From positions 1 to 64,000 of the forward strand of contig PLUE01000008.1 in assembly GCA_003164785.1 (NCBI GenBank): a stretch of 64,000 bases of DNA, written 5' to 3'. Origin of the DNA: Gammaproteobacteria bacterium (lineage in GTDB: Bacteria > Pseudomonadota > Gammaproteobacteria > Steroidobacterales > Steroidobacteraceae). The position numbers and the translations under genes are program-made. The notes beneath the pieces were generated by a model. The model did not search any database. It saw nothing but the letters and a program-made list of their open reading frames with translations, and was not told the origin of the DNA. Position 1 is the stretch's first letter. Every line of letters starts with the position of its first letter. Shown in pieces: positions 1 to 8,434 of this stretch.

Positions 1-125
1 CGGTTTACTTTCTGTTGCACTTTCCGTGGGCTCGCGCCCCCCAGGCGTTACCTGGCACCGTGCCCTATGAAGCCCGGACTTTCCTCCATGTGCTTGCGCA
101 CACAGCGACTGCCTGGCCGACTCCG
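1..125 (-). ncRNA. rnpB: RNase P RNA, 5' part (cut by window edge)
   Basis: This is the catalytic RNA of ribonuclease P, which matures tRNA 5' ends. Read on the minus strand it shows the family landmarks in order: a GCCAGGCAGTCGC segment just after the 5' end, the near-invariant GGAGGAAAGTCCGGGCT, then AGGGCACGGTGCCAGGTAACGCCTGGGG split by the P3-P7 region, and AGTGCAACAGAAAGTAAACCG. These match the 5' third of bacterial type A RNase P RNA as in E. coli. The rest lies beyond position 1. The 5' end near 124-125 is set by alignment to the E. coli RNA start and is approximate. The next gene upstream on the same strand is rsmI, about 50 bases away. Confidence 0.95.
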
Positions 126-131
126 GCGTGC

Positions 132-160
132 ACCATACGCAGATATGCGGATGATTGATA
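132..160 (-). promoter_or_regulatory. possible promoter of rnpB
   Basis: Between rsmI and the RNase P RNA the minus strand carries TATGGT at 137-132, seven bases before the expected RNA start, with a poor -35 (TATCAA) 17 bases upstream. Position fits a sigma-70 promoter, but the -35 is weak and the assignment is inference. Confidence 0.35.
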
Positions 161-177
161 CTGGCCCGCTCGACCTT

Positions 178-1071
178 CTACAATTTGTCCATCCCAGGCT
201 GGGGCTGGGCGCCCTTGAGCCGCAACGCCCGCTTGTAGGCCTCGTTGTCGCGCACGTCCGCCACCAGCTTCGCCGCCAGGCCGGCCGCCTGCTTGAGCGG
301 TAACTCGCCCAGCAGCGCCCCAAGCACCCGGTCGAGTTCTCCACCATGGCCATCATCGCCGCCGCCGGACTCCTTCGCCGGCGCACCGCTCACCACCAGC
401 ACGATCTCGCCCCGCGAAAAGTCCGCATCGCCTTGCGCACGCACCGCCAGTTCCGCCAGTGACCCCCGATAGGTGGTCTCGTGCAGCTTGGTGATCTCGC
501 GCGCGACCGTCGCCGGCCGATCCGCGCCGAAGGCCGCCGCGCAATCCTGCAGGGCCTCCACCACGCGATGCGGCGATTCATAGAACACCAAGGTCCGCGA
601 CTCGCCCGCCAGCGCCAGCAACCGCTCGCGGCGCGCGCTCCCGCGCGCCGGCAGGAACCCTTCGAAGCAAAACCGATCCGTCGGCTGCGCTGCGATCGAA
701 AGCGCCGCGGCCATGGCGCACGGCCCGGGAACAGCCACGACCTCGACCCCCGCCGCCGCCGCCGCGCGCACCAACGCAAAACCGGGATCGCTGATGGCAG
801 GGGTTCCCGCATCGCTCACCAGCGCGATCGACGCGCCACCCTGCATGCGCGCCACCAGCTCCGGCGCGCGCTGCTCTTCGTTATGATCGTGCAACGACAC
901 CATGGGGGTCCTGACCCCGAATGCCTTGAGCAAGGTGCCGGTATGGCGCGTGTCCTCGGCCGCGATCAACGCACACGTCTCGAGGGTCGTTCGCGCCCGG
1001 GCGCTCATGTCGCCCAAATTGCCAATCGGGGTCGCAACCACGTAGAGGCGCCCGGCAGCCGTGTTTGTCAC
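178..1071 (-). CDS. rsmI: 16S rRNA (cytidine-1402-2'-O)-methyltransferase
   Basis: RsmI methylates the ribose of C1402 in the 16S rRNA decoding centre using S-adenosylmethionine. The protein is about 297 residues, close to the E. coli length. It has the N-terminal ATPIGNL motif (about residues 13-19), AEDTRHTG (about 38-45), the glycine-rich SDAGTPAISDPG loop and the FYESPHR segment of the tetrapyrrole-methylase fold. The frame stays open to 1137, but I chose the GTG at 1071 because it puts the start ten residues before the conserved LYVVATP strand, as in E. coli, and avoids overlapping lpoA. The gene is divergent from lpoA with about 41 bases between, the same pairing as yraL-yraM in enterics. 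No strong ribosome binding site is visible, so the start is the least certain part. Confidence 0.94.
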   Translation of the reverse strand: MTNTAAGRLYVVATPIGNLGDMSARARTTLETCALIAAEDTRHTGTLLKAFGVRTPMVSLHDHNEEQRAPELVARMQGGASIALVSDAGTPAISDPGFALVRAAAAAGVEVVAVPGPCAMAAALSIAAQPTDRFCFEGFLPARGSARRERLLALAGESRTLVFYESPHRVVEALQDCAAAFGADRPATVAREITKLHETTYRGSLAELAVRAQGDADFSRGEIVLVVSGAPAKESGGGDDGHGGELDRVLGALLGELPLKQAAGLAAKLVADVRDNEAYKRALRLKGAQPQPGMDKL

Positions 1072-1112
1072 TATAATCCGCGCCTGTATTTGAGGTTCAA
1101 GGAACGCAGCGT

Positions 1113-2915
1113 ATGGCAGTGATCTCTCGACGTCCACGACTGACGCTCTGTACGGTTTTGACGGTTTCGCTCATCGCCGCAGCCTGTAGCTTGGTCAAGC
1201 CCGTCGAGCCCCCCCTCGATCAGCAAGCCCAGGCCGCCAAACTCGCAGGCGCCGGCAAGCATGCCGAGGCCGCGCAGACCTATGCCGAACTCGCCGCAGC
1301 CGCCTCGCCCGCCGATCGCGACAACTACGCGCTGCTGAGTGCCGAGCAGTGGGTTGCCGCCGGCAACGTCGCTCAGGCGAAGCAGATCTATGCCACCGTT
1401 TCGGCCGATGCTCGCACGAGATTGCCCACATCACGCGCGTTGGTGGCAGCCGAAATCGCCCTGGCCGCCAACGACGGCACCGCGGCCCTGAAGGAACTCG
1501 ACTCCATTCCGGTGCCCACCGCTGCGGAGCTTGCACAGAATTATTGGTACATCCGCGGCGAGAGCGCGTTTCTGACCGCGAACCCCGTGGAAGGGGCCCG
1601 GGCCTTCATCGAGCGCGAGCGCTATTTGACCGACACGGCGGCCCTGAAAGCCAGCCGCGAGGAGCTGTTCAACAAGATCCGCACCGCCTCCGAACACGGT
1701 CAATCACTGAAAGCCCCGGCCAACGCCGACCCCATCCTCACCGGCTGGCTGGCATTGGGCCCGGTTGCCGTCGAATTGGCGCGCGACCCGATGCACGCCG
1801 CCAGCGCACTCGACAACTGGAAACACCGGTTTCCCGCACACCCCGCCTTCGATGGCGTGGTGGTCGGCGCGCAGAGCAAACTCGCGGTCGCCACGGAATT
1901 TCCCGATCAAATCGCCCTGCTGCTGCCGCTGACGGGGCGCGCCGAAGCCGTTGGCGTGGCCGTGCGCGATGGTTTCATCGCCGCGTATCTGGAACAGCCG
2001 GCGGCGTCGCGGCCCCGGCTCAAGATCTATGACGTCGCCACGGAGACGGTGGCCGGTGCCTACCAACATGCGATGCAGGACGGCGCAGGCTTCGTGGTGG
2101 GGCCGCTCACCAAGGAGGACGTGGCCGCCATTGCACCGTTGAGCGCCGGTCGCGGGCCGGTGTTGGCGCTCAATTTTCTCGCCGACTCGATCAGCGCGTC
2201 GCGCAATTTCTATCAATTCGCCTTGCTGCCCGAGGACGAAGCTCGCATCGTGGCGCGCCGTCTCGTCGCCGAGGGCAAGCTCAAAGGCGTCGCGATCCTC
2301 CCGGACGGCGAACTCGGCACCCGGGTCGGCGCTGCGTTCGCCGACGAGATGAACCAACTGGGCGGCCAAGTGCTCGACAGCGGCCGCTACCAGTCCGGCC
2401 GGCCGGATTTCTCGGAGGTCATCAAGCAAACCCTGCAGATCCGCGGCGCCAAGGGCGAGCCCGCCACGCATCGCGTCGATGCCACCTTCGTGTTCGCCGA
2501 CGGCACGCCCGCCGCCTCGCGCCTGATCGTGTCGCAGTTGAAATTTCACTATGCCGGCGATGTCCCGGTGTATTCCACGTCGGACAGCTACGAGCCGGAT
2601 CCCACCGCCAACAACGACTTGGACGGCCTCACCTTTCCTGACATGCCCTGGATGGTCTCGGCCGATCCCGTCACCAGCCAGATTCGCGATTCCGTGCGCG
2701 GCGCGTGGCCGGCACGCACCGCGCGACGCGACCGACTGTACGCATTCGGCTTCGATGCCTATCGCCTGGTGCCTGCGCTCAAATCAAATTCATTGAACCC
2801 CGGCTCCAGCGAAATCTCCGGCGTCACGGGCAAACTACGATTGGACGACCACAATCGCATCCGCCGCGACCTCGACTGGGCGCAGATCAAGGACGGAGTC
2901 CCGGCGCAGCTCTAA
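1113..2915 (+). CDS. lpoA: penicillin-binding protein activator LpoA
   Basis: LpoA is an outer-membrane lipoprotein that reaches through the periplasm to activate PBP1A during peptidoglycan synthesis. The 600-residue product has a basic N-terminus, a hydrophobic segment and a lipobox ending at Cys25 (LIAAAC). Residues of roughly 30-250 are alanine-rich, TPR-like helices. From about 265 (QIALLLPLTGRA) a type I periplasmic-binding-protein-like domain runs to the end. AAGGAA lies six bases before the ATG. It is divergent from rsmI as in E. coli, but yraN, its usual neighbour, is displaced by a diguanylate cyclase gene. Its stop codon lies inside a short tandem duplication. Confidence 0.93.
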   Translation: MAVISRRPRLTLCTVLTVSLIAAACSLVKPVEPPLDQQAQAAKLAGAGKHAEAAQTYAELAAAASPADRDNYALLSAEQWVAAGNVAQAKQIYATVSADARTRLPTSRALVAAEIALAANDGTAALKELDSIPVPTAAELAQNYWYIRGESAFLTANPVEGARAFIERERYLTDTAALKASREELFNKIRTASEHGQSLKAPANADPILTGWLALGPVAVELARDPMHAASALDNWKHRFPAHPAFDGVVVGAQSKLAVATEFPDQIALLLPLTGRAEAVGVAVRDGFIAAYLEQPAASRPRLKIYDVATETVAGAYQHAMQDGAGFVVGPLTKEDVAAIAPLSAGRGPVLALNFLADSISASRNFYQFALLPEDEARIVARRLVAEGKLKGVAILPDGELGTRVGAAFADEMNQLGGQVLDSGRYQSGRPDFSEVIKQTLQIRGAKGEPATHRVDATFVFADGTPAASRLIVSQLKFHYAGDVPVYSTSDSYEPDPTANNDLDGLTFPDMPWMVSADPVTSQIRDSVRGAWPARTARRDRLYAFGFDAYRLVPALKSNSLNPGSSEISGVTGKLRLDDHNRIRRDLDWAQIKDGVPAQL

Positions 2916-2967
2916 GCCAGCGCAGCTCTAACCGCGGGACGCTCTCGCCGCGGGACGCTTGAGCATG
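2904..2967. repeat. 16-bp tandem duplications spanning the lpoA stop codon
   Basis: The 12-mer GCGCAGCTCTAA occurs at 2904-2915 and 2920-2931, each copy containing TAA; the first TAA is the lpoA stop. Immediately after, CCGCGGGACGCT occurs at 2932-2943 and 2948-2959. Both pairs have the same 16-base spacing. This is seen directly in the sequence. Confidence 0.9.
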
Positions 2968-3135
2968 AGGATGCTGAGCCGGTCCAGATGATCGTAGTGA
3001 TTGTGCGAGACGAGCACCACGTCTATGTGCGGTAGCGTACTTATGTCGACGCCAGGTTTCTGCGCGTCGCATTGGGATGATGCCGGGTCTTCGTCATGGT
3101 CCACGCCAATGTGCCACACCACCCGCCGAATCACG
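2928..3135 (-). pseudogene. remnant of a metallo-beta-lactamase-fold hydrolase (NAPE-PLD/UlaG-like)
   Basis: On the minus strand, the only recognisable protein signal between lpoA and the next gene is a short stretch reading LPHIDVVLVSHNHYDHLD. This is the first metal-binding motif (HxHxDH) of the NAPE-PLD/UlaG-like metallo-beta-lactamase superfamily, with its characteristic preceding beta-strand. It is preceded by about 40 residues that could belong to the same family and ends about 18 residues later at a stop. The later metal ligands and most of the roughly 300-residue fold are absent. The frame runs on upstream but into sequence that does not look like this family. I therefore call it a truncated remnant. 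It occupies most of the 338-base gap between lpoA and the likely start of the downstream cyclase, and otherwise I see nothing there except the tandem repeats. Confidence 0.6.
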
Positions 3136-3254
3136 GATTCTGCGACGTCCATCACCCTGGAACCCCAAAAAAGGCGTCTTGCAGCGCCCATGCCGCATCG
3201 CACTCGATGCACACTAGGAGGCGTCATCCACCGGTTCTTTATATAAAACAGATC

Positions 3255-4772
3255 GTGCACTGGCAACCGAACAGTCAGACATGGGCGCGTGGCGCCAAGA
3301 CCGTGCTCACCTACACTCTGCTGTATCTGGTGATCGATGTCGCGCTCAATCGCTCTGCGTTCACCGATGCGTGGACGATCGTCTGGCCGCTGAATGGCGT
3401 CAATGTCGCGCTGTTGCTCATGAACCCACGATCGCGATGGCCATGGATGGTGCTCGGCATCGAAATTGGCACCGGCATCGGCGAACTGTTCGACGACCAC
3501 GTGGTTTGGATGGAAGTCGGTCAGCGGCTCTGCTCCGCCACGGAAATTCTCATCAGCGCCGCGCTGCTGCCACCATTCATCACCCTCGATCGCTGGCTGC
3601 GCAACCCGGGGATTTTCTTCCGCTTTGCCGCGGCCCTGGTCTTGGGTCCGGCCATTTCAGGCCTGATGGCGGCGGTGCTGTTCCACTACACCCAGGGCCA
3701 ATCCTTTCTCCTCGCCTTCAACAATTGGGCCATCGCCGACGCGCTGGGCATGGCGGCCATTATGCCGCTCGTGCTGTCGCTCCGAACACCGCAGATGCTG
3801 GCGTTGTTTCAACGCCCGGCACTCCCCAAGACCATGGGCGCCCTGATTCTCGCGTTCGCAGGCGCCGAATTGATCTTCTCCGTCAGCCGTTACCCGTTGC
3901 TGTTTTTATTGTTTCCCCTGCTGCTGCTGGTCGAAGCCCTGCTTTCTTTCGCCGGATCGGCGATTGCCGTCGTCGGCGTGCTGTTCATTTCCGTCTGCTT
4001 CACCTCCGATTCGATGGGACCATTCGGAAATTGGCCCGCGGATCTCGGCATCCGGCGCGATCAGGCCATGCAGTTGTTCTTCGGCTTCCAGCTGCTGGCG
4101 TTGTTCCCGGCATCGCTCATGTTCATGGAGCGCAGGCGCATGACCGCCGAATTGCATGACACCAATGCACGGTTGACAGTCCTGGCTGCGCTGGACGGCC
4201 TCACCGGCATTGCGAATCGGCGCTCGTTCGACGAGCGCTTCACGCACGAGTGGAACCGCGCCATACGGCATCGCAAACCGCTGGCCCTGGCCATGATCGA
4301 TTTGGATAATTTCAAGCAGTTCAACGACCTGTACGGTCATCTCGCCGGCGACAAGTGCCTGTGCGCGGTGGCGGATGCGCTGGCGCGGCAAGTCCAGCGT
4401 CCCGAGGACCTGGTCGCGCGCTTCGGCGGCGAGGAGTTTGCGTTGCTGCTCCCGCACACCTCCGCCGAGGGCGCCCTCAAGATGGTGGAGCGCATGCGGG
4501 CGGCGATCTCCGAGCTCGGCATCGAGCACATCGGTAATTCGTGGAAGCACGTGACCGTATCGATCGGCTACTCGTCGCTGACGCCCACGCACAGCGACGG
4601 CCAGCCACGCCTGATCCAGCTCGCCGACGCCGCGCTCTACCGGGCCAAGAGCGACGGGCGCAATCGGGTGGAGACTATTTCCTCGGTCGAGGGACTGGGA
4701 GCCACCTCGCATGACTTCGGCAGCACCACGTCCCGGAATCGCACGGTTCGCATCCTCGGGCGTGAGCGCTAG
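3255..4772 (+). CDS. diguanylate cyclase with N-terminal MASE1 membrane sensor
   Basis: The enzyme makes the second messenger cyclic di-GMP from two GTP. The first ~290 residues are a multi-helix membrane region resembling MASE1 (start SQTWARGAKTVLTY). A linker leads into a GGDEF domain. The active-site signature is GGEEF at about residues 391-395, and the product-inhibition I-site RxxD (RPED) sits five residues before it, so catalysis and feedback inhibition should both be intact. LDGLTGIANRR marks the domain start. The frame is open from 3096, but the MASE1 homology begins only after about 3260, and upstream codons overlap a decayed gene on the other strand. I chose GTG 3255, which has a TATAAA-like AT-rich stretch but no clear ribosome binding site, so the start is uncertain. 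It interrupts the usual lpoA-yraN order. Confidence 0.9.
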   Translation: MHWQPNSQTWARGAKTVLTYTLLYLVIDVALNRSAFTDAWTIVWPLNGVNVALLLMNPRSRWPWMVLGIEIGTGIGELFDDHVVWMEVGQRLCSATEILISAALLPPFITLDRWLRNPGIFFRFAAALVLGPAISGLMAAVLFHYTQGQSFLLAFNNWAIADALGMAAIMPLVLSLRTPQMLALFQRPALPKTMGALILAFAGAELIFSVSRYPLLFLLFPLLLLVEALLSFAGSAIAVVGVLFISVCFTSDSMGPFGNWPADLGIRRDQAMQLFFGFQLLALFPASLMFMERRRMTAELHDTNARLTVLAALDGLTGIANRRSFDERFTHEWNRAIRHRKPLALAMIDLDNFKQFNDLYGHLAGDKCLCAVADALARQVQRPEDLVARFGGEEFALLLPHTSAEGALKMVERMRAAISELGIEHIGNSWKHVTVSIGYSSLTPTHSDGQPRLIQLADAALYRAKSDGRNRVETISSVEGLGATSHDFGSTTSRNRTVRILGRER

Positions 4773-4795
4773 CGAGCTCGTCGGGCGTGAGCGCC
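4756..4795. repeat. 25-bp-period direct repeat over the cyclase stop codon
   Basis: The 14-mer TCGGGCGTGAGCGC occurs at 4756-4769 and 4781-4794. The first copy is followed directly by the TAG stop codon of the diguanylate cyclase gene. Seen directly in the sequence. Confidence 0.85.
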
Positions 4796-4877
4796 GGCTC
4801 GTCTCGTCCGATATTTCAAGGCGAACGCCGTCGATATCGGTGACGACGCGCGGCCCCGTCCGCGGCACTCTGCCGGG

Positions 4878-5249
4878 ATGGACCGGCCAATCCACCTGCA
4901 ACTTGGCGCCGCGGCGGAAGCTCTCGCAGCCGATTACCTGGCCCGTCAGGGACTCGAGGTCGTGGCGCGGAATTTGCGCTGCAAGGCGGGAGAACTCGAC
5001 ATCGTCTGCCTGGATGGCAACGTGCTGGTCATCGTCGAAGTGCGGCTGCGCTCCCGAACCGATTATGGCGGTGCGCTCGCCTCGGTGACCTGGCACAAGC
5101 AGCGAAAACTGATCCGCGCCACCCAATTTCACTGGCAACGTCAGCCGGCTTGGCGCAATCGCATCATCCGCTTCGACATCGTTGCACTGCAGGGCGACGT
5201 TGGAGCGCACGACATCGAGTGGATCAAGGACGCCTTCCGCGCGACATGA
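4878..5249 (+). CDS. yraN: UPF0102 family protein YraN
   Basis: A 123-residue member of the YraN family (UPF0102), a predicted Holliday-junction-resolvase-like nuclease fold of unproven function. The family hallmarks are visible: an N-terminal helix with GAAAEALAADYLARQG, then GELDIVCLDGNVLVIVEVRLR, holding the Asp and Glu-x-Arg positions of the nuclease-like core. Length is normal. In enterics it follows lpoA directly and precedes diaA; here it stands alone behind the cyclase, and its stop codon sits at the beginning of an 18-bp tandem repeat. Confidence 0.92.
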   Translation: MDRPIHLQLGAAAEALAADYLARQGLEVVARNLRCKAGELDIVCLDGNVLVIVEVRLRSRTDYGGALASVTWHKQRKLIRATQFHWQRQPAWRNRIIRFDIVALQGDVGAHDIEWIKDAFRAT

Positions 5250-5315
5250 CCGCCCGTGGCGCGACCTGACCTTCCTGGGCGACTTGACCTTCCGGGACGA
5301 CCTGACCGTCCCGGG
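5242..5315. repeat. 18-bp tandem repeat between yraN and sspB ends
   Basis: Three adjacent 18-base units, 5262-5279, 5280-5297 and 5298-5315, share the pattern CGACYTGACCNTCCNGGG. A more diverged copy lies at 5242-5259 and includes the yraN stop codon, and a partial unit runs into the sspB stop at 5316. Each unit contains TGA. Seen directly in the sequence. Confidence 0.85.
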
Positions 5316-5723
5316 CTACTTGACGACTTGTAGTTTCGGTCGCTTGGACACTGGGGGCGTCGGCGTTCCACTGGGCGGCGCTGCCGGCGGCCCGTCCGTG
5401 GGATCGGGATCGGCGTCCCCCTCGGGGAAAATCATGCCCTGGCCGGTTTCCCGCGCATAAATGCCGAGGATGGCCCGCACCGGGACGAGTACCGCGAAGC
5501 CGACACCGCCGAAGCGGGCCTCGAAGCTGACGAAATCGTTGCCCAATTTCAACATCTGGGTCGCCGAAAAGCTCACATTCAGGACGATCTTGCCGTCCTT
5601 GACATATTGACGCGGCACGGTGACATTCTCCGCCGCCGCATCCACCACGATGTGGGGCGTCTCACCGCTGTCGGTGATCCATTCGTGCAAGGCCCGCAGC
5701 AGATAGGGACGGCGCGGCTTCAA
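5316..5723 (-). CDS. sspB: ClpXP protease specificity-enhancing factor SspB
   Basis: SspB tethers ssrA-tagged proteins, and the anti-sigma factor fragment RseA, to ClpXP. The ~135-residue product starts LKPRRPYLLRALHEW (E. coli: LTPRRPYLLRAFYEW). It contains the substrate-binding beta-sandwich with NVSFSA and FEARFGG, an acidic/proline-rich linker, and ends RPKLQVVK, the ClpX-binding tail. The start is a TTG at 5723 whose last bases overlap the sspA stop (TTGA). AAGGGA nine bases upstream supports it, and the frame above this point lies entirely inside sspA. sspA and sspB are thus translationally coupled, as in E. coli. Confidence 0.93.
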   Translation of the reverse strand: MKPRRPYLLRALHEWITDSGETPHIVVDAAAENVTVPRQYVKDGKIVLNVSFSATQMLKLGNDFVSFEARFGGVGFAVLVPVRAILGIYARETGQGMIFPEGDADPDPTDGPPAAPPSGTPTPPVSKRPKLQVVK

Positions 5724-6337
5724 TGGCGCATGTCCCTTTCGGCGGGGCTCAGGCAGGAGCGGAAAGTCGAACGGGAAAATATCGAATTCATGTACTTCAC
5801 GATCGGCTGGGCTTGTGCCGGCAATTCTATGCCGTAAGAGGGCAGACGCCACAAGATCGGCGCAATACTGGCATCCACCAGGGAGAACTCGTCGCTCAGG
5901 AAGAACGGCTTCGCCTTGAACACATCGGCGCTGGCGCAGATGGCTTCGCCCAACACCTTGCGGCTATTGCCCGCCGTTTTGCTGTGCGCACCGGCCTCGA
6001 TGTCGGCGGCCAACGCATACCAATCCCGCTCGACCCGGTACAACGCAACCCTGAACTGGGCTCGGGTCACCGGATCGATCGGCATCAACGGCGGATGCGG
6101 GAAGCGCTCGTCCAAGTACTCGATGATGACCCGTGAGTCATACAGCACGAGGTCCCGGTCCACGAGCGTCGGCACGCTGTGGTAGGGATTCAGGTCGAGC
6201 AAGTCCTCGGGCAATTTGAGTGGATCGACGTTCACCAGCTCGATCGCAATTCCCTTCTCGGCAAGGACCAAACGCGTCCGGTGACTCCAAGGGTCAGTCG
6301 GCCCGGAAAACAAAGTCATCACCGAGCGACGTGCCAC
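5720..6337 (-). CDS. sspA: stringent starvation protein A
   Basis: SspA is a glutathione-transferase-fold protein that binds RNA polymerase and supports stationary-phase and acid-stress gene expression. The 205 residues show the thioredoxin-like N-domain (LFSGPTDPWSHRTRLVLAEKG), the conserved NPYHSVPTLVDRDLVLYDSRVI segment in two parts, and the helical C-domain with SLVDASIAPILWRL. It lacks a catalytic Cys/Ser/Tyr, as is normal for SspA. It lies 64 bases after petC on the same strand and overlaps sspB. The petABC-sspAB order is common in Gamma- and Betaproteobacteria and suggests one transcript. Confidence 0.95.
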   Translation of the reverse strand: MARRSVMTLFSGPTDPWSHRTRLVLAEKGIAIELVNVDPLKLPEDLLDLNPYHSVPTLVDRDLVLYDSRVIIEYLDERFPHPPLMPIDPVTRAQFRVALYRVERDWYALAADIEAGAHSKTAGNSRKVLGEAICASADVFKAKPFFLSDEFSLVDASIAPILWRLPSYGIELPAQAQPIVKYMNSIFSRSTFRSCLSPAERDMRH

Positions 6338-6401
6338 TAACGCGATCTCCTAGTTCCTTAGGACAAACGGGAACCCCACGAGCCGCACCCCCGGTGCTGC
6401 G

Positions 6402-7154
6402 TCAATGGACGTCCTTCCAATACTCTTTCTTCAGCATGTATGCGAAGGCGAGGAACACCAGCAGGAACAGCGTCACAAAAATACCCATCGATTGACGCTT
6501 TGCCTTGACCGGTTCAGCCGCGTAATCCAGAAAATTCGCCGTGTCCCTGACGAACTGATCATACTCCTCCGGCTTCAACGCGCCCGCCGTCATTGCCTCG
6601 ACGCCCACGAGAACCATGTTCGAGCTGCCGTGCTCGTCCTTCTCGTTCTTGTAGACGGGCTTCTGCAAACCCTGAAGGCTGGCAAGAACATCCGGCATGG
6701 CGGTGCTCGGCAGGACTAGGTTGTTCGTGCCCCACGGACGCGCCTTGTCGACGTAAAAGCCCTTGAGGAAGGCGTAGATATAATCGACGCTCCTCGCGCG
6801 GGCGATCAGCGACAGGTCGGGCGGCTGCTTGCCGAACCAACCTTCCGCGTCCGCCGGCATGGCCGTCCCGATGGTGTCGAACGCCTTCGCATCCCCGAAG
6901 ATCAGATTACCCGGAAGTTCGGACTCCGGTAGGTTCAGATCGGTCGCCAGGCGGTTATAGCGCAGATACTTCAGCGAGTGACAGCCGGAACAGTAGTTCA
7001 TGAAGTTACGCGAACCACGCTGCAGCGACTCGATATTGGTGATATCGGCCCCGGAATGCGGCAGCGAGCCCTCGCCTTCCTCCGCCATCGCCACCCCGCT
7101 GACGCTTGCCGATGTCAGAAGTGCGAACGCAATCAAGACCAGTCGCTTATGCAT
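6402..7154 (-). CDS. petC: ubiquinol-cytochrome c reductase, cytochrome c1
   Basis: This is the haem c subunit of the bc1 complex and passes electrons from the Rieske protein to cytochrome c. It has a cleavable signal peptide (about residues 1-24), a single CSGCH haem site at 55-59, a downstream AMPADAEGWFG segment likely to supply the methionine ligand, and a C-terminal membrane anchor (MGIFVTLFLLVFLAFAYML) followed by basic residues. At 250 residues it is of normal bacterial length. Its ATG overlaps the end of petB by eight bases. Confidence 0.96.
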   Translation of the reverse strand: MHKRLVLIAFALLTSASVSGVAMAEEGEGSLPHSGADITNIESLQRGSRNFMNYCSGCHSLKYLRYNRLATDLNLPESELPGNLIFGDAKAFDTIGTAMPADAEGWFGKQPPDLSLIARARSVDYIYAFLKGFYVDKARPWGTNNLVLPSTAMPDVLASLQGLQKPVYKNEKDEHGSSNMVLVGVEAMTAGALKPEEYDQFVRDTANFLDYAAEPVKAKRQSMGIFVTLFLLVFLAFAYMLKKEYWKDVH

Positions 7155-8412
7155 GTCCCGTGACCCTCTCCGGCACCGGCTTCACGCTGTCGATCTTCGT
7201 GTACCAGGGCATCAGCAAAAAGAACGCAAAATATAGAGCCGTGCCGATCTTCGCCAACATCGGGTAGATGCCGGATGGCGGCTTCACTCCGCACACTCCC
7301 AACGTGATGAATGTCACCACGAAAATTGCCAGGGCGACTTTATAGATCGGTCCCTTGTACCGGATGGACAGCGCCGGCGAGCGGTCGAGCCATGGCACGA
7401 AGAACAGGATCAAGACGGCGGCCCCCATCACCAGCACACCCCAGACCTGCGTGCCGGCAAACGACGGCACCGCGCGCAACATCGCGTAGAACGGCGTGAA
7501 ATACCACACCGGCGCGATATGCGGGGGCGTTTGCAAGGGATTGGCGGGCTCGAAGTTCGGGCCCTCCAGAAACAGCCCGCCGAAGGTCGGCGCGAAGAAA
7601 ATCACTCCGCAGAAGACCAGCAGGAATGCGGCGACTCCCATGACGTCCTTCACCGTGTAATACGGGTGAAAAGGGATGCCGTCGAGGTAGTGGCCCTTGG
7701 CGTCCTTGTATTTGTGGATGTCGACGCCGTCGGGGTTGTTCGAGCCGACCTCATGCAGCGCCATCAGATGCGCGATCACCAGGAAAATCAGCGCGAGCGG
7801 CAAGGCTGCAACGTGCAATGCGAAGAACCGGTTCAACGTGGCATCGGCGATGACGTAGTCGCCGCGAATCCACTCCACCAACCCCCCGCCGATCACGGGC
7901 AGGCTGCCGAACAAGGACACGATCACCTGCGCCCCCCAGAAACTCATGTTACCCCACGGCAGCACATAGCCCATGAAGGCTTCGGCCATCAGCAGCAGAA
8001 AGATGAGGCAACCGAATATCCAGAGCAATTCGCGCGGCTTGCGTGCCGATCCGTACAGCAGTGCGCGGAACATGTGGAGGTACACCACGATGAAGAAGAA
8101 CGAGGCGCCCGTCGAATGCATGTAACGGATGAGCCAGCCCCAGTCCACATCACGCATGATGTATTCGACCGAGGAGAACGCCTCGGCGGACGACGGCTTG
8201 TAGTTCATCGTGAGGAAAATGCCCGTGATCAGCTGGTTCACGAGAACCAGGAGCGCGAGCGATCCGAAGTAATACCAGAAGTTGAAATTCTTCGGCGCGT
8301 AATACTCGGCGACTTGCTCCTTCCACAACTTGGTCAGGGGAAAGCGCTGATCGATCCAGCCAATCAAACCGGTTGATTTGCTGGGATCGGCGGATTCAGG
8401 TGCTGCAGCCAT
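7147..8412 (-). CDS. petB: ubiquinol-cytochrome c reductase, cytochrome b
   Basis: The membrane core of the bc1 complex, binding two b haems and the Qo and Qi quinone sites. The 421-residue protein has eight transmembrane helices. The haem-ligand histidines fall in MHSTGASFF and YLHMFR (helix B) and RFFALHV and VIAHLMALH (helix D). The Qo loop is the usual PEW-like region, here AFHPYYT-preceded and followed by the GPNFEPANPLQTPPHIAPVWY segment. It is the second gene of petABC and is coupled to petC by overlap. Confidence 0.96.
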   Translation of the reverse strand: MAAAPESADPSKSTGLIGWIDQRFPLTKLWKEQVAEYYAPKNFNFWYYFGSLALLVLVNQLITGIFLTMNYKPSSAEAFSSVEYIMRDVDWGWLIRYMHSTGASFFFIVVYLHMFRALLYGSARKPRELLWIFGCLIFLLLMAEAFMGYVLPWGNMSFWGAQVIVSLFGSLPVIGGGLVEWIRGDYVIADATLNRFFALHVAALPLALIFLVIAHLMALHEVGSNNPDGVDIHKYKDAKGHYLDGIPFHPYYTVKDVMGVAAFLLVFCGVIFFAPTFGGLFLEGPNFEPANPLQTPPHIAPVWYFTPFYAMLRAVPSFAGTQVWGVLVMGAAVLILFFVPWLDRSPALSIRYKGPIYKVALAIFVVTFITLGVCGVKPPSGIYPMLAKIGTALYFAFFLLMPWYTKIDSVKPVPERVTGHA

Positions 8413-8434
8413 CGCTCAACCTCTCGTTCGTCAT

